DNA of 64,000 nucleotides from Lactuca virosa. Its lineage: Eukaryota; Streptophyta; Magnoliopsida; Asterales; Asteraceae. The stretch spans positions 22,382,819-22,446,818 of the forward strand of contig CAKMRJ010003334.1 of the NCBI GenBank assembly GCA_928212115.1, given 5' to 3'. Position 1 is the stretch's first letter, and each line of letters starts with the position of its first letter. Shown piece after piece: positions 47,352 through 58,378 of the stretch. Under the pieces are notes generated by a model that saw only the letters and a program-made list of their open reading frames with translations, ran no database searches and was not told the DNA's origin. Position numbers and translations under genes: made by a program.

Positions 47352-49123
47352 TATAACATCCCGACTCCCAGGTATTGCATTTACTTATTTATTTATTTAT
47401 TTTTGGGATTTAATGAGTAACTCGACAAGTTGTGTGTTCGAATCGTCAAGTAGAATTGGATCAGTCACGTGGGATTAATGACCGACTCGACGAGTCAGAG
47501 AGCCGACTCGCCGAGTTGGCGTTGTGTGAGGAAACCCTAAATCCCCAGGTTTGGGGCCTATTTAAGGAAACTTATGTCCTCATTTCTGCCTCACCAGCCA
47601 CCTTACATCCTTGAGACAAAAACCCTAATCGTCCACTTGAGCTAGATAGTGAGAGAGAAGCTAATCTTGTGATTATTAGTGCACTTTTGAAGGAGAAGAA
47701 GAGATCATCAAAGCTTGGATCAATAGGAGGCTTTGGATCTAGAGGTTAATCAGGGTTTTGCTTCAGTTGGAGGTATAAAGTTGTTAACTTGATCATTTCC
47801 TTATGAGATCTTGGTTTAGGGAGTTTTCTAGGGTTCTCTCCCATCCTTTTTATGTCGTTTGAGTCCTTGAGCATAATTTGAGGTTGAAACCTCAGATCTG
47901 GATTGTAGGAGGTCTTGTGAGTCCAAAGACCCGAACTTTATTGAGCTAGAGACAAGATCTTGTGCATCTAACCCTTGTTGGAGCTTGTATTGGCACTGTG
48001 GAGCAAATATGTCATGCATGGACGTAAAGATCGAAGCTTTACGTGACATTCGAGCCTTAGGAGACTAGATCTAGAGTGTGGAGTAGTGGATCTACCTTAA
48101 AACGTCTGAATGAGAATCCAGACTGAATGGACTCGCCGAGTCAATGAGCTGACTCGACGAGTCAGCTAGGGTTTTCCCGATGAATCTGGACAAGGGTAAC
48201 TTCGCGAGTTGATGAGACGACTCGACGAGTTTAGTTAGGTTTTCGCGATGTTGATCTGAGGAACAATGGGGACTCGACGAGTCACATAGATGCACTCGGT
48301 GAATCAGGTCAACATGGACAGTTGACTCGAGCGTTGACTTTTGTTGACTTTAGGGTTTGACTAATCATGACTTATGGAGACCATGGAGGGGTAAAATGGT
48401 CTTTTTCCCAATCCAAGAGTTAGATTTAGAATTTGTGATTAAGGTGTTAATTAGAGATAATTATCATATGTGATTGGGTGGAGGCTAGATTCGGTGATTT
48501 GTGTTCGAGGAGTACACATTTTCTTAGCCTACTTATGAGGTGAGTCTTCTCACTATACTTACCATGAGTGGTATCTTTGTGCGACCGGAGGGTCCTATGT
48601 GCTTACTTGAGTTATATGATATTATGCATTTTGTCTGTATGATATATATGTTATATTCTGTGTTTACTGAGATAGGGCCGGAGGGTCCAAACCGAGTTGT
48701 AGGGCCGGAGGGTCTTCACTGAGATACTGGACTGGAGGGTCCAACCAAGCTGTGAGACCGGAGGGTCCTCACTGAGACACATGACTGGAGGGTCCACATC
48801 GAGACGCATGAGATCGGAGGGTACATGCCGAGTTATAGCCATGAGAGGCTTATTATTTGTGTATGTGGTATTTTGGGGAACTCACTAAGCTTCGTGCTTA
48901 CCGTGTTATGTGTGATGTGTTTCAGGTACCTCTCAGGACCGTGGGAAGGCACCGACATGATTGTACACATTTTTTCGAGACTATGTTGAGGATTCTGGGA
49001 TTTCACTTTATTTGTGGATTTATGTTGACATTTTGAGACACTTGTGGTTTTATGAAATACAATATATGAGTTTTATGTGCTTTTAAAAATGAAAAATTTT
49101 GTTTGAAAACTTACGGTGTTACA
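47352..49123 (+). repeat. Element B 3' LTR
   Basis: It ends GTGTTACA at the TSD tcaac. It preserves the segment lost in the 5' LTR next to the inverted repeat, has a ttta-repeat near the start, palindromes at 47415-47515 and 48125-48300, and the GGACC..GGTCC array at about 48675-48830. Confidence 0.92.
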
Positions 49124-50616
49124 TCAACCTACCCATGTCAAGCATATATGGGTGCTCGACCTACCTTGTCAGGCATATTTGGGTGCCCAACCTACCCTCT
49201 GGTTTATTTCAACCGGTTACGGGGTCTATCTCACCCCCTACCACTATCACATTATAACATATCATAAACATATTGTCAGACATATCTGGGTGCCCGACCT
49301 ACCCTCCGGTTTATCTCAACCGGCTACGAGGTCTATTTCACCCCTCCTACTACTACCATATGATAACATAACATACAAGCACATAAATCTCTACAGATAG
49401 TAGCATACCAGACAATTATCACAAAGACAATCATCTCTACTATAAACAACTACTAGTGGGCCGGCATTGGTGCCTTTGACCCACTCATATTGGGAAGGTA
49501 ACTCACCTCGAATGCTGTAAAGTAATTGAACAGTCCCCGGCTCTAAAATCAACCCAACTCAACTCCTGAACATGAAAGTTCTCCTTAATTACCAATTCAT
49601 ACCCATAACCCCCTTCAAGGTCAACTTGGTCAAAGTCAAGGCTCCGAGTTGACTCAACTCGTCGAGTTACCCTTCAACTCGGCGAGTTCCTATAAATCAC
49701 AGAATCGTGATACTTCGAATCAACTCGTCGAGTTTACCTTCAACTTGTCGAGTCCCCTTATGGACTCGTCGAGTTCATCAGTCTGCCAGTCCCTCTTAAT
49801 GCATTAAGTCATTATTCTTTAAACCAAGGTCCTATCTTTTGGATCTAAGCTGGTAAAACGTCTAGAAGGGTAAAGTTTCCAACCTTACCCATTAAGAACC
49901 TCTCCTAAGGCTTAAAGCTCAAACCCTAATCCAAAAAGGCTATAGCTTCACTCCAAAAATCATTATATCTTCAAGACAATGCACAAGGACATAGATCTGG
50001 ACCTTAAAGGCTTAAAGGTCACGTAAAGTCTCCAACTTTACTCACATGCATGACCTTATGGAGCTTAAAAGGGTCAAAATAAGGGCTTAGCCTCAAAAGG
50101 ACATCCAACTTCCATTACCCACTCCAACATAACCAAAACAAGCAAAATAACCCTAAATAGGAGATTTAAGCATAAACTAAACAAGTTTGAAGCTTTACAC
50201 CTCAAGTGAATCAGAAATGCAGTCCAACTTCTGGATTTACAATCCTTCTATACGTCCTTGCTTCTTCTCCAAGTTCCTTCTTCTTCAAAATCACCAAGAA
50301 TGCACAAAAATTGGCTCAAAACTCTCAAAAGCGCATTAGGGTTTTGAGGCTAGGGTTTGGGACGATGGAGGCTGGAAATTAGGCCAGCTTATGGGGGTTA
50401 AGGTGTTTAAATAGGGTGTAAAATCCCGAAATTAGGGTTTCATTTTACCCAGCCAACTCGTCGAGTTGAGGCCTCCCAACTCGTCGAGTTGGTCACTTAA
50501 AATCCGCGGTCCACACAATCTCTACTCGACAAGTCTGGGGCCTCCAACTCGTCGAGTTGCTTGATAAAAATGAATAAATTATAAGTTTAAATACATACCA
50601 GGGACCAGACGTTATA
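49124..50616 (-). repeat. Element A 5' LTR, right part
   Basis: It continues A's LTR after B. Repeat units with ggtgcccgacctaccct run at 49129-49345. Palindromes lie at 49650-49775 and 50455-50570, with TATTTAAA (about 50406-50412, minus strand) between them. It includes the perfect 17-mer CCAACTCGTCGAGTTGG near 50478. It ends gttata at 50616. Confidence 0.9.
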
Positions 50617-50794
50617 GTTCAGGATATGCATCGACTATCGAGAGTTGAACAAGCTGACCATCAAAAACTGGTATCCACTCCCGAGGATCGATGACCTGTT
50701 CGACCAACTGTAAGGATCATGCTACTACTTGAAGATCGATCTAAGATCCGGATACCATCAACTTAGAGTTCAAGAAGCAACTATTTCAAAGATG
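50617..50794 (+). pseudogene. Gypsy reverse transcriptase fragment, left part (element H)
   Basis: It reads RICIDYRELNKLTIKN, PLPRIDDLFDQL, then a stop, and KIDLRSGYHQLRVQE, the early RT motifs of the gypsy type, closest to C and G. A inserted at its left edge and a non-LTR insertion splits it at about 50794. The right part is at 52264-52872. Confidence 0.85.
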
Positions 50795-51800
50795 ATGTGC
50801 ACAAAAGTACCTACTAGTTTTAAATTGATAACCTAACTAACTAATATGCACCTAGGCAGTGTACCTAGTCGGATTGTAGTGTAGTAAAGTAAGTTGGGGT
50901 CGAACACAGGGAACGGATTTAATTAGCTAAAATAATTACTCTAAATTAATCTATAATCAAACAATAATTAAAAAGGTTTTTATCTAATTTTGCAAGTCTA
51001 GATAAACTTAATTACTAAACAAAGGTTCAGTCAATTACTAAAAACACTCTCGTTTAGTTCGAATCCACTTCTTCTTTATGGTTAGCTAACAATTATGGAT
51101 TATCAAAGTTGGTTACCTAATATTATATTATTAGTAATTTAAGTCCAAATTTGCTAATATTTAACTAATTCATGTAAAACTATGCATTGTCACATACAAT
51201 CAAACACAGAATCAGTTATGGATTATGAATAGGCTATGTAATATTTATTATGCAAACATAATTATGGTCATAATTTATGTTCTCCAACACAGCTAAATTC
51301 AATTACTTCAATCACTTATCTAAGATTGGGTCAATCCTAGCTCTAGCAATTCAATATTCACTAAATCACTAGGTGTCAAGTTCATGTAATTTAATAATCA
51401 CTAAGCTACACAGAACATGATTTCAAGCAACTAAACAACCAAATATTAGCATGCTAGGTATTAACAATCAAACACAAGCACAATACCAACAAGTCAAATC
51501 CATAATTAATTAAACTAATCCATAAGTTGAAGCTTCATCTAGCTAAACAGAAGTAGCTAAATTCAGCTACTCATGGTAGAAATCAAACACAAAAACTTAA
51601 TAGAGATAAATCTAAACATGATCAAACCGAATAAATTGATGTTTTCATCTAGATCTCTTCAAATATTGATCTCCAATCGTTTCCTCCTATTCTAAGGGTT
51701 TTCCAGAGGTTATTTTTCATAATGCTTCTCCAGAAAGTCACCTCTAAGTCTCTTAATTCGTCATAATGTTCGGATATATATACTTACCTAAAATCTGGCC

Positions 51801-51902
51801 ACCACGTCGTGGTAATGTCACCACGTCGTGGTCTTCGTGTTTATCCCGTATTCTCCAAGCCAGCGTCAAAAATCGAGAAGATTCCATTCACCACGTCGTG
51901 GT
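51801..51902 (+). repeat. Three copies of palindrome ACCACGTCGTGGT
   Basis: Exact 13-mers at 51801-51813, 51820-51832 and 51890-51902, each with arms ACCACG/CGTGGT around a central T. The design (5-6 bp arm, one base, arm) is like ACTCGNCGAGT in the retrotransposons. They have different bases. Confidence 0.93.
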
Positions 51903-52220
51903 GGTTGGAAATCCGACTTTACTCAAAACACAAAAGTCATCCGAAATTGTGTCTAGTTTTCAGATCATTTTGAATCACGTTAATCAGAGTTACGAGTCAT
52001 GAGATATGGCAAAAATACTAACGAGTGGTCAAGCTGTCCAGCAACATTCTTTTTGTGTCTTCTTTTGGATCACGTCAATTAGAGTTACGTATTTTCCTGC
52101 TTCCAGCTTCCATATTGCTCCCAAGAATGTGTTTATGCTACATAATAGATATTAAGCATAATAAGTACCTTTTGTTCTATAATAAGCATAAATATAGCAT
52201 AAGATATTAAGATATGATGT

Positions 52221-52223
<3 letters not shown>

Positions 52224-52260
<37 letters not shown>
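52224..52260. repeat. (AT)n microsatellite
   Basis: About 18 uninterrupted AT units near the right end of the unclassified insertion. Confidence 0.95.
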
Positions 52261-52262
<2 letters not shown>

Positions 52263-52263
52263 T

Positions 52264-52872
52264 ATGCACATATCAAAAGACGACATTCCGGACTCGATAT
52301 GGTCACTACGAGTTTCTGGTTATGCCGTTTGGACTGACCAACGCACCAGCCGTATTGGACCATATGAATCGAATGTGTAAACCCTACTTGGATAATTCGT
52401 GATCGTGTTCATCAACGACATATTGATATTCTCACAAAACAAGGAAGAACAAGGCCAACACTTGCGTTTAATTCTGGAGCTATTAAGAAAAGAGAAACTT
52501 TATGCAAAGTTTTCTAAATGTGAGTTCTGGATTAACGAAGTGCATTTCCTCGGCCATGTGGTCAGCAGTAAAGGGATTCATGCTGATCCTGCGAAGATTG
52601 AAGCTGTTAAGAATTCGAAAGCACCAACAACACCAACCGAAGTACGCCAATTCTTAGGGTTTGCAGGCTACTATCGGAGATTCATCGAGAACTTTTCCAA
52701 AATAGCCAAGCCTCTCACCGCACTAACCTAAAAAGAGGAAAAGTTTGATTGGGGAGACAGTCATGAGTATACCTTCCGGAAATTGAAGAGATTATTGTGC
52801 ATGCACCGATTTTGTCTCTTCATGAGGGAACAGAAGAATTTATAGTATATTGAGATGCCTCACACCAAGGTG
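52264..52872 (+). pseudogene. Gypsy reverse transcriptase/RNase H fragment, right part (element H)
   Basis: It resumes RT: TRYGHYEFLVMPFGLTNAP, then VIVFINDILIFSQ, where the usual FIDD is FIND, so the active-site Asp is lost. It continues with LYAKFSKCEFWI, FLGHVVSSKGIHADP and FLGFAGYYRRFIENFS, a stop at about 52729 and RNase H EGTEEFIVY, stop, DASHQG. A frame change occurs near 52380-52399. It breaks off at about 52872 into LTR-like sequence, so the rest of pol is deleted. Confidence 0.85.
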
Positions 52873-55018
52873 TATGTTTTTGGGCGCTTAATGAGGGTGT
52901 AACCTCATGTGGACCCACATGGCCTTGCTAGAAAGAAAAATTAGCTATATTTTCTTGCTCATTCCTCTTGCCCACGTGTGATTACCCTAATATCATCTTT
53001 GGATGACTTGCACTCCTCCATTTCCAAGTACAAGGTATGGACATTGATCAAGTGTGTGTGTGTGTGTGTGTTTTCACTATAAATAGAAGCTAATACCTCC
53101 CCCCAATCCTCACAACATCATCCATTCTCTTCTTGATCTCTATAATCTCGATCTCTCTCTCCCTCTATACCTTTCTCTACCTCCCTTCGATTGAAACACC
53201 ACCCTAACACCACCACCGAACCACCACTTCATCAACCCCCCTTATTGTTGTTTTCTTGACCAACAACCCTCCCAAACACCTTCCCCACCCTCCCCTATCT
53301 TCCCCTCATTGAGTTCTGCCAGAAAAAGCTAAGAAAAATAGGGCAGCAGCCTTACTGCCACCCTTGTACCGCCACTAGACCACCCACTGCCACCTCCCTC
53401 TTCCACCCATAAACCACCATCACCACCTGCTGCTGCTTTACAAAAATCCTTCTCCACCCTCCCTCCATCCCCCTCTGCCTTCGTCTTCATCAACAAGCAA
53501 CAGAAACCGGCAGCAGGAGGCTACTGGCCTCCTTCCATCATCACTGAGATCACCAGCCACCACCGGTGCAAGCTGTTTGCTCACCACCATCACCCTCATC
53601 CCACCGTAAGTCCTCCCTACCATTTCCAATTGAGATTAAATTCATTCGAATGAAGAGTCGGAATCTCGATCGTGTGTACGTATTTTTTTTTCTTTGTATC
53701 GGTTCTCTACGTTCGATCATGCACTCCACGTATTAATTTATGTTAATATTTCCTTAAGAAACTAAATTTATCTCAGAGTATCGTGTTCACGACAATACAT
53801 CCCAGCTTTCTCGCATCTATTCTCGAAAACAAATCGACAATCACACTTTAAGGTGAGTGTTACGGGCCTCTTTTATATATTTTCGGGGGAGAATACATGT
53901 ACTACTTATGCTAGATAATACAAAAATACACATAAAGTATTATTTTATAAACTATAACTTGTTTATAAATTATTGGTTTAAAATTTATATGTTACGAACA
54001 TATAAAGTAGTTTCAAACTTCAATATCCTAGTATGTTATGTTGTTAGAATAATACGACTATTGAAAAAACATATGCCTTTTTACTATGGAATTTATACAA
54101 GAAACATACTTTGTTATAAAAGCCAGTGCCTTATACTATACATGCATACTAATTATGCTCGACTTTTATAAACTCTTTACGATTCATTATGCCTTGAACT
54201 TATCAACTTTTAAGTTAGGGCTGAGAGCTATTCACATACCTTTTAGTTAAGGGCTTTTTAGTGAGACATTATTCATTAGCTGAGTCTAAACACTTAGCAT
54301 ACCCACACTATTATAACTGTTAATCTTTGGAGTGAGATACATATTTATTGATCGATACGGGGGTTGACATCCCCACCTGCGGTTGCTAGCTACAACCTCG
54401 ATCGATCAATCGAAGCGGGTGATAAGTGTCTACAATCGTTACTACGGCGTCCAATGAAGCGTTGTAGCAGGGTACATTCAGTCACATAGCTCGGTTATAG
54501 AACTCACTATAAACATTAACTCGAATCTCCCTCACTCATACTACCACTCATAAACTTGATTCTTTCAAAACCGTTTTAAGCATGAATTTACTTATACCAA
54601 GACACATTTTGGATTTTTCAAAGTTTATTTAAATATGGTTTACTTATAAAGAAAATACTTTTTGAAGCTTTTAAAAGTATTATTACTGTTGCTAGTAGAA
54701 AACTTGTAACTCTCACCAACCTTGTGTTGGCCCTAAAAACTACATGTATTCTCAGGGAATCAGTAGTCACATAAATTCAGATGACGGATAGTCATGGATC
54801 TCAAGCAATTTAGTTTACTACTTTTTGTTATGTCCGCCTACCTGTTTAAGGCAATTCATATATTATTATCTGTAAGAACCATGTATTCAAACTTAAAGAT
54901 GAATACAAATGTTGTTTTATTTATTGTTGTGCTTGTGCTATATATTCAGTTTACATGTCATCCATGAACTTAGTTGCAGGGCCCGGCATGTTCCGCCGCC
55001 TCGGTTGACGGTGTGACA
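52873..55018 (+). repeat. 5'-truncated gypsy-type LTR, probably H's 3' LTR
   Basis: It ends GTGTGACA as C's LTR does and shares ttctcagggaatcagtag with C's (ttctcaggaaatcagtag). TATA box is TATAAATA at 53078-53085, preceded by (TG)n at 53052-53070 and followed by pyrimidine-rich leader. No PPT or clear left LTR start is seen, and no TSD matches the right flank gatcc. H pol joined to a C-like LTR end fits a deletion inside one element. Small frames at 53438-53629 and 53857-54171 are low-complexity. Confidence 0.6.
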
Positions 55019-55124
55019 GATCCACCTCCTGGTCTTCCATGCAAGTATTACAAAGACAACTAGCATACTACATATAACTTCTAAGGTCTAGACCTTGGTC
55101 TTGCATATACTTTTCCGAGAGCCA
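55019..55124. other. Unassigned spacer
   Basis: About 100 bases between two LTR pieces. I recognise nothing in it; no PBS or PPT is present at either side. Confidence 0.4.
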
Positions 55125-55917
55125 TGTAACAACGTAAATTTTCAAAACAATTTTTCTCATTTTTAAATCATATTTTCAATCATCAAAAACAATAACAACA
55201 AACTGTATCCAAAGTCATCATAACAAACAAATCCCAGAATCTCAAAAACATAGTCTCTATAAGTGTGTACGGATCATGCCGGCGCCTTCCCACGGTCCTC
55301 GCTAGTACCTGAAACACATAACACTACAACTGTAAGCATAAATGCTTAGTGAGTTCCCCAAATACCACATACAACACATACGCCTTTCCAGGCCATAACC
55401 CTGTAGGATCTTCCGATCCATGTGTCTCAGGGGACTTCCTTCCCGAATTCCGGTAGACCTTCCGGTCCTACCCGTGTCGACCTTCCGGTCCGTAACCTCT
55501 TGACCTTCCGGTCCTTGTCATACATAACATACATAACTCACATAGCACATACATATCACATAACCGCATATAGCACATACATCTCATAGCATACAAGACC
55601 TTCCGGTCACACATAGGTACCCTTCCAGGTACAGTATAGTGAGAAGACTCACCTCAATGAAGTCGGATAAACTGTCATGCTCAACGTCCCGACCTAGCAT
55701 CCTCCTATTATTCAAATAACATTCCCGATCAATATTCTCTCATAGCCTCATCGCTACAGATTGGGTAGAAGGCCATTCTACCCTTCCCTGAACTCTCTTG
55801 AATCAGTCTTGACCAGAACCCTAAGGTCAACGAAAGTCAATGGTCAAACCTTGACTGACTCGTCGAGTGCACATGGGCGACTCGGCGAGTCCATGCGGGT
55901 TCTCTGAATCCTTCTAG
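55125..55917 (-). repeat. Gypsy LTR piece, minus strand, B/E type
   Basis: It starts TGTAACAACGTAAATTTTC, the reverse complement of E's LTR end. It runs through the GGACC..GGTCC array (55408-55620, reading ccttccggtcc) and into ACTCGNCGAGT palindromes (about 55858-55890), then is cut by G at 55918. It may resume beyond the window after G. Confidence 0.85.
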
Positions 55918-58176
55918 TGTAACATACACGTTTTGAGATCGTGTTTTATATAAATAATATTATGAAATATTATGTGATATTGAGTATTGAGTTCTAACAG
56001 ATAGTTTTTACTAGAAATAAAGTAAAACTATGTTTAGAATCACTCATAAATTATTGGAAGTCTTATGAGATTCCAATTAAAAGCTAAATAGTGAAATTTA
56101 GCGAAAATATGAAAATTGAAATAAGTAAAATTTTATTGTTGAAAGTTGTAGATAATCTCGTTAGAAACACGTAGGCGAAAACCTCGTCGAAATCCGAGTT
56201 ATAACGAAGAAGTTATGACCAATCGAAGATCCGCGATAAAACCGGCACGGTGCCGAATGACGTAAAAAGTGAGTTTTTGATAAACTACTTTTTAGCCTTA
56301 GTGATCTAAATGAAAGTCGTAGTATTCGTTAAACCGAGAAGTTCGATAAAAAGAACGCCAAAATCTGACTTCGTATGAGGAAGTTATGATTTTTACAAGT
56401 TTCAGCTTAGCAGTAGACAGCTAAAAACTCGAATTTTAGATCGAGTGATTTTTAGCCGACGCAACCTAAATGAGAATTGAAGATCTCGTCAATAGTAGTA
56501 CAACGGTAAAAAGTCTGACGAAAACTGATGTCGGATGAAGAAGTTATGAATTTTTAACGGATTTTTCCTGTCCCGGTCTGTTAAAAATAATAATATAAAA
56601 ATTAAAATCAAAATTAGCCGATGAAGTCTAAACAAAAGTTGTAGAGCATAATTTTACCTACGCGTGCATATAAAGAACGTCAAAAACGGAGCTCGTATGT
56701 GAAAGTTATGAATTTCGGAAGATTTTGGCTCAAAAACCGAGAAATAAGTGGATAATATCGGAAATTTTCGCATGGTCAGCACTCAGCCACGTCGCCCTCC
56801 TCGCATGCATGCCCCGTGTCCACCTCGTGTCCAAAGTAGCTTAGTCACAGAAGCGCTGTGCAGCCGAGACTCCGACGCGTGTCGCCTCCTGATTCGGCCG
56901 AAGCCGCGGCCCAATGGCCTTCCGACGCGCCTCGCATCTGGTGGAGCCGACCGACCCTCGCGTCCGAGCCTAGCCAGCTGCTGCGTCCGAGCCTCGCTGC
57001 TGCGCCATCTGCCTTCGCCTCCTGATGCCGCGTGTTCCTTCTGCCAGCGCACCCTCCGAACCTCGGCCCTATAAAAGGAAGGCTGCGAGCCTTCCCGGGT
57101 AATCTTAGAAAATTGACAATTTTGATCCCTTTTTCCATATTTGACTATTTCCATATCCCCCGAAGCCCCGGTATCGTTTTTTAGAGCCCGGAATACGTCC
57201 CGAAGTGCCCGTGAAGCCCGAAAAATTTATCTTTTCAGTTTTGAATCCCTACCTTCACAGAGCCCGGTTTTCAATTAAGCTCCCGGTTTTCAACATAGAA
57301 AGTCATATTTAGAGCCGAAGTGATGCCCGAATTACTATTTTGACCCCCAGTTATTTCTCGGTGAGTTTAATATATAGGAACAATTGTATGTTATGTGTTA
57401 TATGTGCTATTTACTTTTCCATGTTATCATCTCGAGTTGTTATATCTGCTATTTTATAGCAAGGTTGTACCTCTGACTTGAAGTGTATGACATAAGCATC
57501 ACTTGGGTATTGGTATGAACCGTTGACCATGAAGTGTATGACATAGGCATCACTTTGGCTTCGGTAGTATGCTAAGATAAGGCTGAAAGCCTAAATATTC
57601 TAGCAAAATGATATTCCTGAGTATTTATTGTGCCATTGTGCTGAAACTTTATTGATTTTATATCCAGTATGGATTTTTGTTATGTCTCATTGATTAATAT
57701 GGAAAGCTTTTCGCATTATGCCTTTGTTGTTCCTTGTTCCTCTTTGCTTCTGGCATATTACAGTATATATATATATGGCATAACGTTATATTGTATCTAT
57801 TATTGAACTCACTAAGCGTCACCGCTTACCCCTCTCAATGTTTAACTAATTCGCAGGAGATAAGCACCCAGTATAGTGATATACTGGTAGAAGATTTTTT
57901 AATAGTTTGAAACTACTGTTTTGATAGAAGATTTTCGAATAGTTTGAAACTATTGTATTTTGCACTCCCATATGTATAAAACTTTAGTATCCTGGGGAGT
58001 TATGTAATATATAACACTATGAAATAGTGGGTTTGTATCCAGTAGTTTGTAACCGTTTTATCAATATAAAATATTGTTTTATGAATATGCATGTAGCATG
58101 TTTCGGAATAACAATTATTAAATATGAAAAGTTGGGTCTTTCATAAATATGAAAGTATAGAAAGGAAGTTCTTTCA
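55918..58176 (+). repeat. Element G 5' LTR
   Basis: It starts TGTAACATACACG. A GC-rich stretch (56765-57065) precedes a TATA box TATAAAAG at 57070-57077. The end is either 58176 (CTTTCA) or 58180 (ATCA), since the 3' copy is cut by the window. The frames at 56748-57154 lie in the GC-rich promoter region on both strands and I take them as chance. Confidence 0.92.
57070..57077 (+). promoter_or_regulatory. TATA box of element G LTR
   Basis: TATAAAAG follows a GC-rich upstream region and precedes a pyrimidine-rich leader. It is the likely core promoter. Confidence 0.65.
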
Positions 58177-58378
58177 ATCATGGTATCAGAGCAGTGGTTT
58201 AAGTGAACTAAATTCCACGGATTGGTATTTAGACTTAAACTATTGGAAGTTCAATATATGAACTTAATTATTGTAAGTATAGGGATACAAACCATAGGAA
58301 ATATATATATAAAAGCATTAGGTAATAGTAAACCCTAATATTCTAAAAAAATACAATATTACTCCCTATTTCAGAGCA
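58177..58378 (+). other. Element G PBS, leader and candidate leader intron
   Basis: PBS TGGTATCAGAGCAGTGG is at 58181. A strong donor-like GTAAGTAT starts at 58273 and an acceptor-like CTCCCTATTTCAG ends at 58374, giving a 102-base candidate intron that closes 4 bases before the gag ATG. The length is close to the 97 bases in B. Splicing is inferred. Confidence 0.55.

Larger units (their letters stand above)
7816..49123 (+). mobile_element. Element B: Ty3/gypsy LTR retrotransposon inserted in A's LTR
   Basis: LTRs are 7816-9522 and 47352-49123. TSD is ttaac on the left (7811-7815) and tcaac on the right (49124-49128), differing by one base. The repeat unit of A at this site predicts tcaac, so the left copy has mutated. 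PBS is at 9525-9538 and PPT at 47339-47351. The internal part is interrupted in RNase H by C and F (13108-45713). Without them B is about 8.7 kb: gag, protease, RT, RNase H, integrase and chromodomain-like tail, with many stops. Confidence 0.92.
1..50616 (-). mobile_element. Element A: Ty3/gypsy LTR retrotransposon, outermost of the nest
   Basis: The element reads on the minus strand: LTR (1-1097, cut by the window edge), PPT, pol, gag, PBS, then the other LTR. That second LTR is split into 7418-7815 and 49124-50616 by element B. The two LTRs share the same opening palindromes and the same ends (gttaca at 1097, mutated to gttata at 50616). The right LTR lacks about 100 bases present near 490-580 in the left one. 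Without insertions the element would be about 10 kb. Gene order PR-RT-RH-IN and a chromodomain-like tail place it among gypsy chromoviruses. All coding is broken. Its left TSD lies outside the window. Confidence 0.9.
50795..52263. mobile_element. Unclassified insertion splitting the H reverse transcriptase
   Basis: About 1.47 kb lies between two halves of one RT codon run. Flanks are tcaaagatg on the left and tcaaaagacg on the right, an imperfect 9-10 bp duplication. Left end ATGTGCACAAAAG and right end ATATGCACATA share a short inverted ATGTGCA. There is no LTR, no poly-A tail and no coding frame with a known motif. The element holds TTGGGGTCGAACACAGGGAA near 50892 and ends in an (AT)n run. 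A long TSD and weak terminal inversion could fit a non-autonomous Mutator-like DNA transposon; I am not sure. Confidence 0.5.

Noticed and set aside
53052..53085. A host gene promoter, from (TG)n plus TATA box and pyrimidine-rich leader
   Set aside because: The segment ends in a gypsy LTR terminus (GTGTGACA) and no coding frame follows; LTR promoter is the simpler reading.
53857..54171. 104-codon frame, AT-rich
   Set aside because: Low-complexity, hydrophobic by base composition, inside an LTR; no similarity I recognise.
55019..55124. PBS or PPT between the two LTR pieces, which would make one element
   Set aside because: No TGGTATCAGAGC-like or purine tract found in either orientation, and the LTRs are of different types.
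56748..57154. Open frames on both strands in a GC-rich stretch
   Set aside because: They lie in G's LTR just upstream of the TATA box and recur in the 3' LTR; high GC lowers stop frequency. No known motif.
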